Part shown: piece by piece, positions 36,022 through 46,737 of the stretch
How the letters are laid out: each line of letters starts with the position of its first letter
Position numbering within the stretch: the first letter of the stretch is position 1
Assembly (NCBI GenBank): GCA_034769895.1
Contig: CM068374.1
Coordinates: forward strand, 354,502,302 to 354,566,301
DNA length: 64,000 nucleotides
DNA from: Magicicada septendecula
Lineage: Eukaryota > Arthropoda > Insecta > Hemiptera > Cicadidae
Direction: 5' to 3'
The notes under the pieces: model-generated
Database searches by the model: none
Told to the model about the DNA's origin: nothing
What the model saw: only the letters and a program-made list of their open reading frames with translations
Made by a program: the position numbers and the translations under genes

Positions 36022-37815
36022 TGCGACAACACAAATTACTAAACTATTGGCGCATAGGATATGATAGTATGTGTATTTCAAATTACAAGTCTATATTGGA
36101 GGGTTTAAGATTATTTATTGTACAAACACAAGTTATAGTTTATCTGGTATATTTGTAATGTACAGAATGTAATGTTTGATATAGAGTCTTTCTTTTAAAT
36201 GTTAAATAATGTTCATACGCAAGACGTGATACGTTACATAAGAAGACTCCCACGATGATGTTGATGAATAGAAGGGCCGATCTTTGCGGTGTAGTTGGTT
36301 CGTCAGGTGTGGCTTACAAATGACAGACGTTTTCCCAGAAACGTTTACAGCTGGGCTGGCGTCCTGTAACAGCTCGGCTGATGTCCTGTAACAGCTGGGC
36401 TGGTCCTATAACAGCTGGGCTGATGTCCTGTAACAGCTGGCCTGATGTCCTGTAACAGCTGGGCTGATGTCCTGCAATTCCCACGATGAATCCGACACTT
36501 CGCACACACAACGGTACTACGGATTTTATTACTCGCAAAACTTATATAGAGTTTAATACCACGTAATATCTCAGGTGACAGTGAGTTTAATCAATAACGG
36601 TATATTGAGCTTATACCTCTCCGGCTTCTTCAAGTGTTCTCGCGAATACCCAGGTCTACCGCGATCAGCAGACCACCCTATGAGGAAATCTTGCACTAGC
36701 ACGGAAACGTCTTGATGGAACTATTGCGTAACAATAATGATACTGTCACTGCGGAAAATCTCGCACAGTGATACAGTTACACTCACTTCTTACACACGTA
36801 CTACTACAATATTAATATCGTCTGTAAAGATATAAAATCAATTGTTATGCGACACACGCGTTACTATCCCCGAAAAGTCTTAACAGATCCTTGCAAGCGG
36901 TATAATCTTGTACAAGGATTGTATGTACCGTTCGCGGTAGCAGCAGTGAAGAACTGCTTGTAATTTTACGCACAATGCGTTAAAACACTAGTGTGTGCAA
37001 ATGTACTACAAACACAGTTCTGAGTCTTCCCGTTTCACTAACGACGAATAGTTTTTACAACACCTTGCAAGCGGTAGAATCTTGTACAAGGAGTGCACGT
37101 TCCGTTCGCGGTAGATGGCGTAGAAGAACTGTCGTAATTATACGCGTAATGCGTTTAAACACTCCTGCGTGCAGATGTACTACATACACAGTTCTGAGCT
37201 TTCCCGTTTCACTATCGACGAATAGTCTTTACAACACCTTGCAAGCGGTAGAATTCTTGTACAAGGAGTGCACGTTCCGTTCGCGGTAGATGGCGTAGAA
37301 GAACTGCCTGTGTAACGACAGGCACAAGAAAATTTCCAACCACCAGTCAGCATTCTATTGGTGGATGGAAGTCACATGGTTAGTAAAGGTGACCATGCAC
37401 TTTTCATGCATTAGAGTGCATTTACCTTGTAACAGCATGCATAGCGGTAATCAGACTACTCGTATCTCATGCATGCTGCCTACATATTAATAATATACAT
37501 GAACGTAAACAATAGTCCGACAGGTATAGGGATTGTAGCGATACATATGTCTAAGTTCAGTTAATGGCCACACAACGATAATACTTCACGCGCCACCCGG
37601 GAAATGTTTCCCACTCGCGCACGCGCGCACATTTCCACTAACACAGTACATGAATAACCATAAATAATAATGCACAGTTTTTTTAAACTAAACCCTTAAC
37701 CTTACTAAATACAATTGATAACAACCAAACTTAACCATCTACGAATAATATGAATGTCCATTGTCTGTGTAATATATGACTTGCCCCGCCTATCATGATC
37801 CTGTGATTCGTTGCA
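36022..37815 (-). repeat. 3' LTR of element E, with internal tandem repeats
   Basis: On the element strand it runs TGCAACGAATC to GTTGTCGCA. It contains about six copies of a 22-bp unit (ACAGCTGGGCTGATGTCCTG) at 36347-36476 and about 2.4 copies of a 174-bp unit at 36889-37310. Confidence 0.9.
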
Positions 37816-37833
37816 GGATTAACTCCCTCCCGC
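37816..37833 (-). other. Polypurine tract of element E
   Basis: The minus strand reads GCGGGAGGGAGTTAATCC directly before the LTR start TGCAACG. Confidence 0.6.
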
Positions 37834-38166
37834 ATAAAAAAAAATTTTTTTTTTTTTTTAGTTAACTAACAAAAAATAAAATTTTTTTTTTTCAATATAC
37901 CCAAAACAACTTCCTAATCCTGAAATAATAATAATACCCTCAAACTAAAATCAAATAAACATCCTCAATTAATACTAACATTTCCAACTGTCACTTTGAC
38001 AGAAGCATCAAATCAAAAGACACGTGGTAACCTTCAAACCAAAACAAACACACATGTTCTTGACACACAGATAACGACATCAATGCAGGGTCATAGCGTA
38101 CACAGACAACATTCCTTATCAAAACTAGATTATTGTTCATTCACAGAGCCATCTTACATACAACAT

Positions 38167-39906
38167 TTAAACCTGAATTGACATATTTAAATCACTACAC
38201 ATTCTTACCCCTATATCCTGACATTTATTTCTGAGTTTTTTGTATAAATTTTTCTCAGTTTTGAAACGCACACGTTTACTTGGAAAGACAGATTTGAATT
38301 TGTTTAATATACACCGTAATTGCCTTATCTCGCAACCCATTAACTGAACCTTGGGGGTCGGTGAGTTATTCGTTATCTTATCTTTCGAGCGTCCTAGTCT
38401 GATAAGGTGCTCTACCCTATCAACCTTATCTCGTAATGTATGGTTTGGAACTCCAACTGGCAGTTTATTCAATTCGTCGATTTCCAATATAATATTATGT
38501 CCGAGTTTTCTAACTCCAATTACGGTCATATCTATTTCCGTTTCCTGCACATATCTTGTTATACGTGCCTGTTTTTCAACTATCTGCGACTCACACGCTG
38601 CTGATTTAACCCTTGTGTGACTTACCGGCAGAATCGGCATTTGTATAAAGTGGTTTTTACACCACTTTCGTAACTGCTTGTCCAACAGCGATATTTCTAT
38701 GCCACTGTCGGACAACCTCTCGTCGCCATAACCATTGATTTTTGCTTCGACAATAAGGTCGGTGCAATTTTCAATCCTAATATTTCCCTCATGTTTATTA
38801 CTATTATCATTATTACATACTAAATTATACCTAATTTCGGCAGGATATAGGCCATACATAATAGTTTCATTCTTATAACTAACATCTTTCATACTTGATT
38901 GATTGAACTGCTTTTCAACTAAATCATTTTCAATAACTGTTGCTAATAAGTTGGTATTAAATTGCTGAGTTGTATTTTTATGTTGTTGTGATTGCGGCTG
39001 ATTTTGTGGTGTTTGAACATGAAATTGATTACGCGGCGGTTCATTATTATTTACCATAATTGTTGTCACCTTATTGTCACCAGTATCATTCACCTCTCCG
39101 TCCTCCGTAAACACCTCAGTACCTGATATAGATTCATCTAGTACCTCATCATTAGGCCATGTGTCATAAATACCTGCACCATTAGTATCCATACTAGTTC
39201 CAGGCTCTACTACTGGTTCGGAATTTTTATGTGTTATGCATACACTGTCCGCATCCATGATAGCTTCAGATTCTATCATATGTTCACGGTTCTCGCATGC
39301 TATATCTGTTACACTATAAAATATCACCTCATCACAGCACTTACCTGAAGTATGTTCCAGATTAATAGTGTTGTTACTACTAATTTCATTTCTGTTATCT
39401 TCACTACAATCCGATGCAGAATCCAAATACTCGACTTTACCGAGATATGAACTACTAGGCCCTAATAAGGTGGTTTCTGTATAATCACTTTCAAGTTCAC
39501 CTGCTACGCTACTGTTCTCCGTTAATCCTTCAGATGTCACCTCTTGGTTAACTTCCATATTACTTTCGTTGAGAGTATGTTCAATCAGAACATTTGGTAC
39601 TTCAAAATTATCATAAGGTACAATATTCTCAACAGTTAAACCTACTTCAATATCAGCTGACATTTCCTGTAATTTCGCCATCCTCTCCTCTCTATCGGCG
39701 TCCATTTCTTCCCAAAATTTCTGCCTAATGGCTATCATCTCCTCATCCCTGGCTTTACTTTCCTCTGAAACTCCTTGTATATCCGCTATCATCTCTTCTT
39801 CCACGGCTTTCATCTCCTCACGCCAGGCTTTCATTTCTTCTCTATCAGCTTTCATCATCGCTAATAAGGCCGCTAAAGCATTCTTGATTTCTGCAGTATC
39901 CGCCAT
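38167..39906 (-). CDS. Gag-protease-like protein of element E (579 residues, intact)
   Basis: The N-terminus has repeated charged segments (ADREEMKAWREEMKAVEEEM) likely to form a coiled coil, then a long acidic, Ser/Asn-rich region with a Gln-rich patch near residue 310. Around residue 410 DERLSDSGIEISLLDKQL fits a retropepsin active-site loop with DSG for DTG. Near residue 540 RCILNKFKSVFPSKRVRF fits the stretch that precedes Gypsy RT. The protein ends about 30 residues later, so RT, RNase H and integrase were lost. The frame has no stops, in keeping with the young LTRs. It may still be made and act with enzymes of a helper element. Confidence 0.72.
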   Translation of the reverse strand: MADTAEIKNALAALLAMMKADREEMKAWREEMKAVEEEMIADIQGVSEESKARDEEMIAIRQKFWEEMDADREERMAKLQEMSADIEVGLTVENIVPYDNFEVPNVLIEHTLNESNMEVNQEVTSEGLTENSSVAGELESDYTETTLLGPSSSYLGKVEYLDSASDCSEDNRNEISSNNTINLEHTSGKCCDEVIFYSVTDIACENREHMIESEAIMDADSVCITHKNSEPVVEPGTSMDTNGAGIYDTWPNDEVLDESISGTEVFTEDGEVNDTGDNKVTTIMVNNNEPPRNQFHVQTPQNQPQSQQHKNTTQQFNTNLLATVIENDLVEKQFNQSSMKDVSYKNETIMYGLYPAEIRYNLVCNNDNSNKHEGNIRIENCTDLIVEAKINGYGDERLSDSGIEISLLDKQLRKWCKNHFIQMPILPVSHTRVKSAACESQIVEKQARITRYVQETEIDMTVIGVRKLGHNIILEIDELNKLPVGVPNHTLRDKVDRVEHLIRLGRSKDKITNNSPTPKVQLMGCEIRQLRCILNKFKSVFPSKRVRFKTEKNLYKKLRNKCQDIGVRMCSDLNMSIQV

Positions 39907-40316
39907 AATGATTAAAATTTAATTTAAAATTTAGTAAATTTAAATTTATTGATTTATACGCAAAGCAAGTTATTATTATCACAACAAGATTAGAACATAT
40001 GGTAACCAGTTTATATGCACACAGAAAGCAGTTCAAAACATCAACATGTAAATACCTTATCTAACATACAACAACTAATAATCTACCTCCAATATACTGA
40101 TAAAATCTGTTCATATATGATGTACAAGAGAATATGCACAATTGAAAATTTATATCCTCAGATTTTCATATGAACTATACACATACAATTATTACGTTAA
40201 TTATACTTATACGTCGGATTTTTCCAACAAATTTTATATTCATAGACAAATATGTAATAGCGTAAATTTACCGCTATTTAACGAGCCCTACGTTGCTAAG
40301 CGCCAAAATACCTCTA

Positions 40317-42111
40317 TGCGACAACACAAATTACTAAACTATTGGCGCATAGGATATGATAGTATGTGTATTTCAAATTACAAGTCTATATTGGAGGGTT
40401 TAAGATTATTTATTGTACAAACACAAGTTATAGTTTATCTGGTATATTTGTAATGTACAGAATGTAATGTTTGATATAGAGTCTTTCTTTTAAATGTTAA
40501 ATAATGTTCATACGCAAGACGTGATACGTTACATAAGAAGACTCCCACGATGATGTTGATGAATAGAAGGGCCGATCTTTGCGGTGTAGTTGGTTCGTCA
40601 GGTGTGGCTTACAAATGACAGACGTTTTCCCAGAAACGTTTACAGCTGGGCTGGCGTCCTGTAACAGCTCGGCTGATGTCCTGTAACAGCTGGGCTGGTC
40701 CTATAACAGCTAGGCTGATGTCCTGTAACAGCTGGCCTGATGTCCTGTAACAGCTGGGCTGATGTCCTGCAATTCCCACGATGAATCCGACACTTCGCAC
40801 ACACAACGGTACTACGGATTTTATTACTCGCAAAACTTATATAGAGTTTAATACCACGTAATATCTCAGGTGACAGTGAGTTTAATCAATAACGGTATAT
40901 TGAGCTTATACCTCTCCGGCTTCTTCAAGTGTTCTCGCGAATACCCAGGTCTACCGCGATCAGCAGACCACCCTATGAGGAAATCTTGCACTAGCACGGA
41001 AACGTCTTGATGGAACTATTGCGTAACAATAATGATACTGTCACTGCGGAAAATCTCGCACAGTGATACAGTTACACTCACTTCTTACACACGTACTACT
41101 ACAATATTAATATCGTCTGTAAAGATATAAAATCAATTGTTATGCGACACACGCGTTACTATCCCCGAAAAGTCTTAACAGATCCTTGCAAGCGGTATAA
41201 TCTTGTACAAGGATTGTATGTACCGTTCGCAGTAGCAGCAGTGAAGAACTGCTTGTAATTTTACGCACAATGCGTTAAAACACTAGTGTGTGCAAATGTA
41301 CTACAAACACAGTTCTGAGTCTTCCCGTTTCACTAACGACGAATAGTTTTTACAACACCTTGCAAGCGGTAGAATCTTGTACAAGGAGTGCACGTTCCGT
41401 TCGCGGTAGATGGCGTAGAAGAACTGTCGTAATTATACGCGTAATGCGTTTAAACACTCCTGCGTGCAGATGTACTACATACACAGTTCTGAGCCTTCCC
41501 GTTTCACTATCGACGAATAGTCTTTACAACACCTTGCAAGCGGTAGAATTCTTGTACAAGGAGTGCACGTTCCGTTCGCGGTAGATGGCGTAGAAGAACT
41601 GCCTGTGTAACGACAGGCACAAGAAAATTTCCAACCACCAGTCAGCATTCTATTGGTGGATGGAAGTCACATGGTTAGTAAAGGTGACCATGCACTTTTC
41701 ATGCATTAGAGTGCATTTACCTTGTAACAGCATGCATAGCGGTAATCAGACTACTCGTATCTCATGCATGCTGCCTACATATTAATAATATACATGAACG
41801 TAAACAATAGTCCGACAGGTATAGGGATTGTAGCGATACATATGTCTAAGTTCAGTTAATGGCCACACAACGATAATACTTCACGCGCCACCCGGGAAAC
41901 GTTTCCCACTCGCGCACGCGCGCACATTTCCACTAACACAGTACATGAATAACCATAAATAATAATGCACAGTTTTTTTTAAACTAAACCCTTAACCTTA
42001 CTAAATACAATTGATAACAACCAAACTTAACCATCTACGAATAATATGAATGTCCATTGTCTGTGTAATATATGACTTGCCCCGCCTATCATGATCCTGT
42101 GATTCGTTGCA
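40317..42111 (-). repeat. 5' LTR of element E, with internal tandem repeats
   Basis: It is nearly identical to 36022-37815. The 22-bp array is at 40642-40771 and the 174-bp array starts near 41185. Confidence 0.9.
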
Positions 42112-42680
42112 ATATATATAATAATTTTTTTTGGAAAGAGAATTAATAAAAGTCAATTGAGATTAAAAGGTAATTTTCTGATTTTATATGCAAATTTAAT
42201 GATGTAAAGTGTGTAAATTTTAAATACAAATTGTTTCCTTAAAGTAATAATAACAATGTGAATTATGAATGTACTATGTTTTTTATGTTATGTTGTGTTG
42301 TTAGGTATTCTGATCTATGTTAGAAGTAAGTGAAAAAACAAAACCAGTGCTTCTTAACGCAAACCAGCACCGCTAGGGGGAAACAGATCAGTTGGGGATA
42401 TGGTGTTGTATAAGGCCACTAGTTGATATTTGATGTGTTGTTTCAGTGTTTGGTGATGCTGTGGCGGCGGACCTGAGCTGGCCAGTGCGTCAGAGCAGGG
42501 GCGTTAAGTATCTGTCTGACTCTATGGTGTTGGGATCTCGAGAGAGAAGTCCAGTATTGTCATTCAGGTGCGGTCACAGTCACCAGACCAAGGGTGAGTT
42601 AATTATAATTTTTTTGTAAACCATACAGGGGGTTGTGGCTACATATCCTGGCTGATCCCTTTACAAAGTATGAATGTGTC

Positions 42681-42728
42681 AATGAGATTTTTTATGCTTC
42701 GGCATAAAATCTCTCATTGAGGGGGTAT
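42681..42728 (+). promoter_or_regulatory. Hairpin plus polypurine tract at 3' end of element C
   Basis: AATGAGATTTTTTATGC pairs with GCATAAAATCTCTCATT around a TTCG loop, and GAGGGGGTAT follows directly, then the LTR. The UUCG tetraloop closed by C-G is a known very stable RNA loop. Confidence 0.8.
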
Positions 42729-43922
42729 TGTAACGGGACATTTTGGCCTACCTGAGGTAATATAAAGAAATTTGTAATTTAAATAGAGCAAATAACATTT
42801 TTTATGATAATTGGGACAAAACGTAACCGAAAGGTATATTTATTGGTAGCGACAGTGGTAGCACTGCTGATGACATTATATGTGAAAATTATTGAAACGA
42901 CAAAATCAACAGACCGCAGAACTGTGCCAAGGTCAACCAATGACATACAAAAACAGCGTAAACAAGTTATGTAACTGAGCATCGGACGATGTTACATCAG
43001 CGCCTTACATAACGAGGAATGTGGGTGTAGCAGTGCCACTAGTTTCGTCACACAGACAGAACAAAGTCAGTTGGCAAATAACAACTACCAGTGTCGGACG
43101 CATAGAACTGTCACGTTCGCCGGCTCGCCGGGTTAGGCGAAGTTTTTGCGTCGCCCGCAACATATAAAATGTGAATAATATATCGAAAATATGATTTAAC
43201 CATAGAAATACATACTTAAAATGTGATTAACAGTTTTATTTACATTAATACAGTTTGGAAATCATGATTTAAAATGAAAGTGCGCACGTAAAACAATGTG
43301 ACGTCTTCTGGACTAAAAAATCGGACTCAAATTCAGCTAAGTACCTACAAGGAAATACACAAACTATCAAATTTTATTATTTTTTCGTAAAACAAGAGCA
43401 GATGGGTAAAATTAAACTAAATATGAGCTCTTAAAGGCCTAAGTAACTGTGTGTGTGTGCGCGTGTGTATGTGAGAATGTATTTAAACAAAGAAGGCTGG
43501 TTTGTGTTTCTTAGTAAATTTATTTTAAGAGCTTGTTATTGTATTGTGAGTAAATAAATTCGTATATAAGAGATTCAAAGTAGAAGCAATTATTATTTAC
43601 TAACAAGTTTGGTATGTACGATTTTCTTTTGTAAAAAAATCTTAAGAATTATTTGGGTTGCAAGGGGTTGAGTAAAAGAAATATGAGAAATAATAAAGCA
43701 TTAATAAAATTTAATTATTAATGAACAAATAAATGATTGTTGTTATTTCAGCAACCATATTTTGTTCTCCCGGTTCGCTGATTCGAACCTTGGTAAGTAT
43801 ATATTTTTTTCTTGTAGTTGGCAATACAAGATGGCGCCCGAAGAAATTATTTAGAAAGTAAGCAATGAGTCAAAAGTAAAATCAATTATATTTTATTTAT
43901 ATCAATAAAAGTAATAATAACA
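42729..43922 (+). repeat. 3' LTR of element C
   Basis: It is 1194 bp. It differs from the 5' LTR by a few bases and by 35 extra GC-rich bases near 43120-43154 between two CGCC repeats. Confidence 0.88.
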
Positions 43923-43926
43923 AGTT

Positions 43927-44027
43927 GGCAACAATTCAAGATGGCGTCCAGAATGCGGATGTAAACATAGCTGTTTGTTTTGGAAACAACTAAGGTAAAA
44001 CAATCTAAAATAATAATTAACGATACA
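43927..44027 (+). repeat. 5' LTR of element D, last part
   Basis: It continues 29948-30953 after C and one AGTT are removed. It ends CGATACA just before the primer site. Confidence 0.7.
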
Positions 44028-44029
44028 AA

Positions 44030-44047
44030 TGGCGCCCGAACAGGGAC
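44030..44047 (+). other. Primer binding site of element D
   Basis: TGGCGCCCGAACAGGGAC is an exact 18-base tRNA-Lys3 type primer site. It is the best preserved one of the A-D family and shows what the altered sites in A, B and C came from. Confidence 0.85.
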
Positions 44048-44234
44048 ATTTGCATAAAAGTTATTTATGCAAATGTGGGCCTGTTTCAGAGAGCAGAAGG
44101 GTTGTTTAAGATAAATAAAGAAAAAATTTTATGTACGTATAAATAGACGTAGATGACAAGAGTGTCAGATAAGGTTATGTTATAATATGATTGGTGTATG
44201 TATATTATAAATAAGTAAGAACTAAATAATAAAA

Positions 44235-46737
44235 ATGAGTACAAGTGAGAATAATAATGATGAAGTCAGCCTAACTGATAGTAATGCAGAAAATCAGTCA
44301 AATATAGAAATAAGCGGAACAGAGTCAATAATAATGGAAGACGTTGAAAATCAATCAACGCCGATCCAAAGTAAAAAATCTGACGAGAATGAAATGCTGA
44401 AAATGATACAAGCAATGTTTATTGAACAAAGCATTAAAAGTGAAAGAAATCTTGAGAAAGTAAATTACCAGATAAATAGTCGTTTTGATGAAGTAAACAC
44501 TAACATGAATGAACAAAATACAAAAAATGAGAGCAAATTTAATGAGATTAAAGACGAAATAAAACAACTAAATGTCAATATTAATAGTAAACTTAACGAA
44601 TTAGAACAAAGCATTGAGAGGATGGGAGTGTGGAGAATAGATACGGGTAATTTGAGACAATTGAATTTATTTCAATTAATAAAATCGAGTCCCTAGTTCG
44701 GATGTCACTGAGACGTTACGACCTTTTATTGCAAATAATAAATCTTATTCAATTTATAAAAGCTTTACTTCTTTTTCTTACCTTATGCTACGTCCAGGGT
44801 CATATAGACGAAAACAGTTGCAGAGGGATTATCTGGGTTGAGTTGCGAAATCATAAAGCTAACACATGTTATGCTGGCTAAAACAAATTATTTTTCTTTT
44901 ATTTAATGAAATTATGTTATTTTCTACACCTATATAACAACGTCTCAGATTCTCCTCATTTCTTGTCGACTAATACGTCGATTAAAAGTTTTTAGTTTTT
45001 GGTTGAATGAAAATAGCGTATAAAGTTACCGGTATACAAAATAAGAATAAAACAATTCTTACGATTACTATTCTTACATGACTATAACAAGGTGCTTGAT
45101 ACGCTTAATGACCCAGTACTTTGTTTCACTCACTCTCTCACCCTTTTTTTACATTTGCATACTTAACCCCCATTATTAGAGCTCTTTAATTCTGTATTTT
45201 TTCGATATTGAACTATTTACTTATGAGTGGTACTTAACCAATCCACGGCGTTCCAAACAGTTTCACCACCACCATGTGTTATTCGCTGTTTCACTGGTCA
45301 CTCCGCACTGTTGTTTTAAACGTTTATAAGTTTATCACTGTAGTTGTACAATCATTACTCAGTAGTTCACTACTATTTTAGATTATATTTTATAACATTT
45401 TGTCGGCCGACGTTAATTATGCTCGAGCACTTGTTTTCTTTTTATGACCGCGTGGTCAAAGGATACAAGTTGACTGCCTGAGGTATATAGCTCGCACAGA
45501 TTAATAGTTATGAGAACTGCGCGCTCCTATTCTGCGCCGCGAGGCTCTGCTGTGTACACTTTAATGTTCTAGAGGTGACTGACTATTGTGACCTCCTGAT
45601 GAAAAACTGGCTAGTGGCAATTACGTATTACTGTAATTCACAGAGAGACTGAGTTGCCAGCAGTTACGTAATACGTCTAGCTGGGCTGTCTAGACATAAA
45701 CAACTTTCAACAACATTGTATGTGTAGTTGGTAAAGACGGGGTGCCCCAAAGGTGAACACTGACTGCTTTGAATTAAGTCTGATTTGAATTATTATTTTT
45801 TAACACACAATTCTGTACCGTTGTAAAGTTAAGTGCAAAGGAAAATAATGAAGTAACAGATGACATTGGTGTCAATACAGGTGAGAATAATGGTGATATG
45901 ATGACGAAAAATAACGAAGAAATAATTAACGAGGTAAGTGATAGTTATAAAAATGAGTTAACAAGTAATAGTGGTAAGATAGTTGAAAAAAGGGTATCTA
46001 AGGGTGATACAGAAAAAATTAATAGTGATGATGAGAATATAGAGATAGTAGGGGGTAGTGAGAGAGTAATGGGAGTAGGGGGTTGTGAAGGGGTAGAAAT
46101 AAGTGTTTGTAAGTTAGAGAGAGAATATGAGGAGAATTTAAGTAGAAATATGGGGCAGAGGGTAAATTTTCCCCGGGTATATGGTGAAACAAGGTTTTCA
46201 CAGGTGTTTTTATGATGTAGTAGTGCCCTCTGCTTGGAATGAGAGAGAGAGAAAGTAAGATGGGGTTGTGTAAGCGATTTTGAGAGAGTGAGAGAGATAG
46301 AGTTGTTCAAGTTGCAGAGAGATTATGAAGAATTATTAGAAAGAATAAAGGTTGAGAGAGTGAATAAAATAAAAAACTTACCTTGTTGTGAGAATAGTGC
46401 AGCAATAGATGATGATAACATTGATAATTATATTGAGTACTTACCTGTGCATAGAAGTGGGATATTAATAGTAGCTGATTCTGATAATAAGGAGATGATT
46501 AAATGCTTAATTGCGGCCGATAATAATACTGACGGTGACAGGACCAGAATTACTGATGTAGACAGGTTATATGATAGAATAATAATGTGGGATAATCCAG
46601 TAAATTATTATGTGGGTACAACAAAACAATTTAAAATAGTAAATAGTTATTATAATAATAATAACAAAATAAAAATAATTAAAAATGAATTGTGTTGTAA
46701 TAAAATAATAAGATTAATCTACGATGATGGTGGTTAG
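44235..46737 (+). pseudogene. Family ORF of element D (broken by an insertion and frameshifts)
   Basis: ATG at 44235 gives MSTSENNNDEVSLTDSNAEN, then a coiled coil with RFDEVNTNMNEQNTKNE and KLNELEQSIERMG. About 1.2 kb of foreign DNA follows (near 44630-45838). The protein resumes at about 45848 (ENNEVTDDIGVNTGENN), passes REYEENLSRNMGQRVNFP, shifts frame near 46215, shows VPSAWNERER, and continues at 46288 to the end LIYDDGG. The order matches A-C. Function unknown. Confidence 0.75.
44629..45838. mobile_element. Unclassified 1.2-kb insertion in the element D ORF
   Basis: The ORF of D is interrupted here compared with A and C. The insertion begins near TGTGGAGAATAG and ends near GTTAAGTGCA. 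A solo LTR is possible, but I could not settle the ends or a target duplication (GGAG/AGGA candidates are imperfect). No gene is seen inside. Confidence 0.5.

Larger units (their letters stand above)
36022..42111 (-). mobile_element. Non-autonomous Gypsy-type LTR element 'E' (gag-protease only)
   Basis: LTRs of 1794 and 1795 bp (36022-37815 and 40317-42111) bound a 2.5-kb interior. Both sides carry ATAT, consistent with a 4-bp duplication but in low-complexity DNA. It reads on the minus strand: primer-site-like TTGGCGCTTAGCAACGTAGG near 40308, one 579-residue ORF, then a polypurine tract at about 37816-37833. I see about five differences between the LTRs, so it is young. RT and integrase are absent. 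Confidence 0.88.
30954..43922 (+). mobile_element. Non-autonomous LTR retrotransposon 'C' (RT-less family)
   Basis: LTRs 30954-32112 and 42729-43922 start TGTAACGGGACATTTTGG and end AATAATAACA. The duplication AGTT flanks both ends (30950-30953, 43923-43926). Inside are a damaged primer site, the family ORF (32361-33679), noncoding DNA (33680-36021 and 42116-42680) split by element E, and the 3' hairpin with polypurine tract (42681-42728). No RT or integrase is present. Confidence 0.9.

Noticed and set aside
36347..37310. CRISPR-like array.
   Set aside because: The units are contiguous without unique spacers and sit in both LTRs of a retrotransposon.
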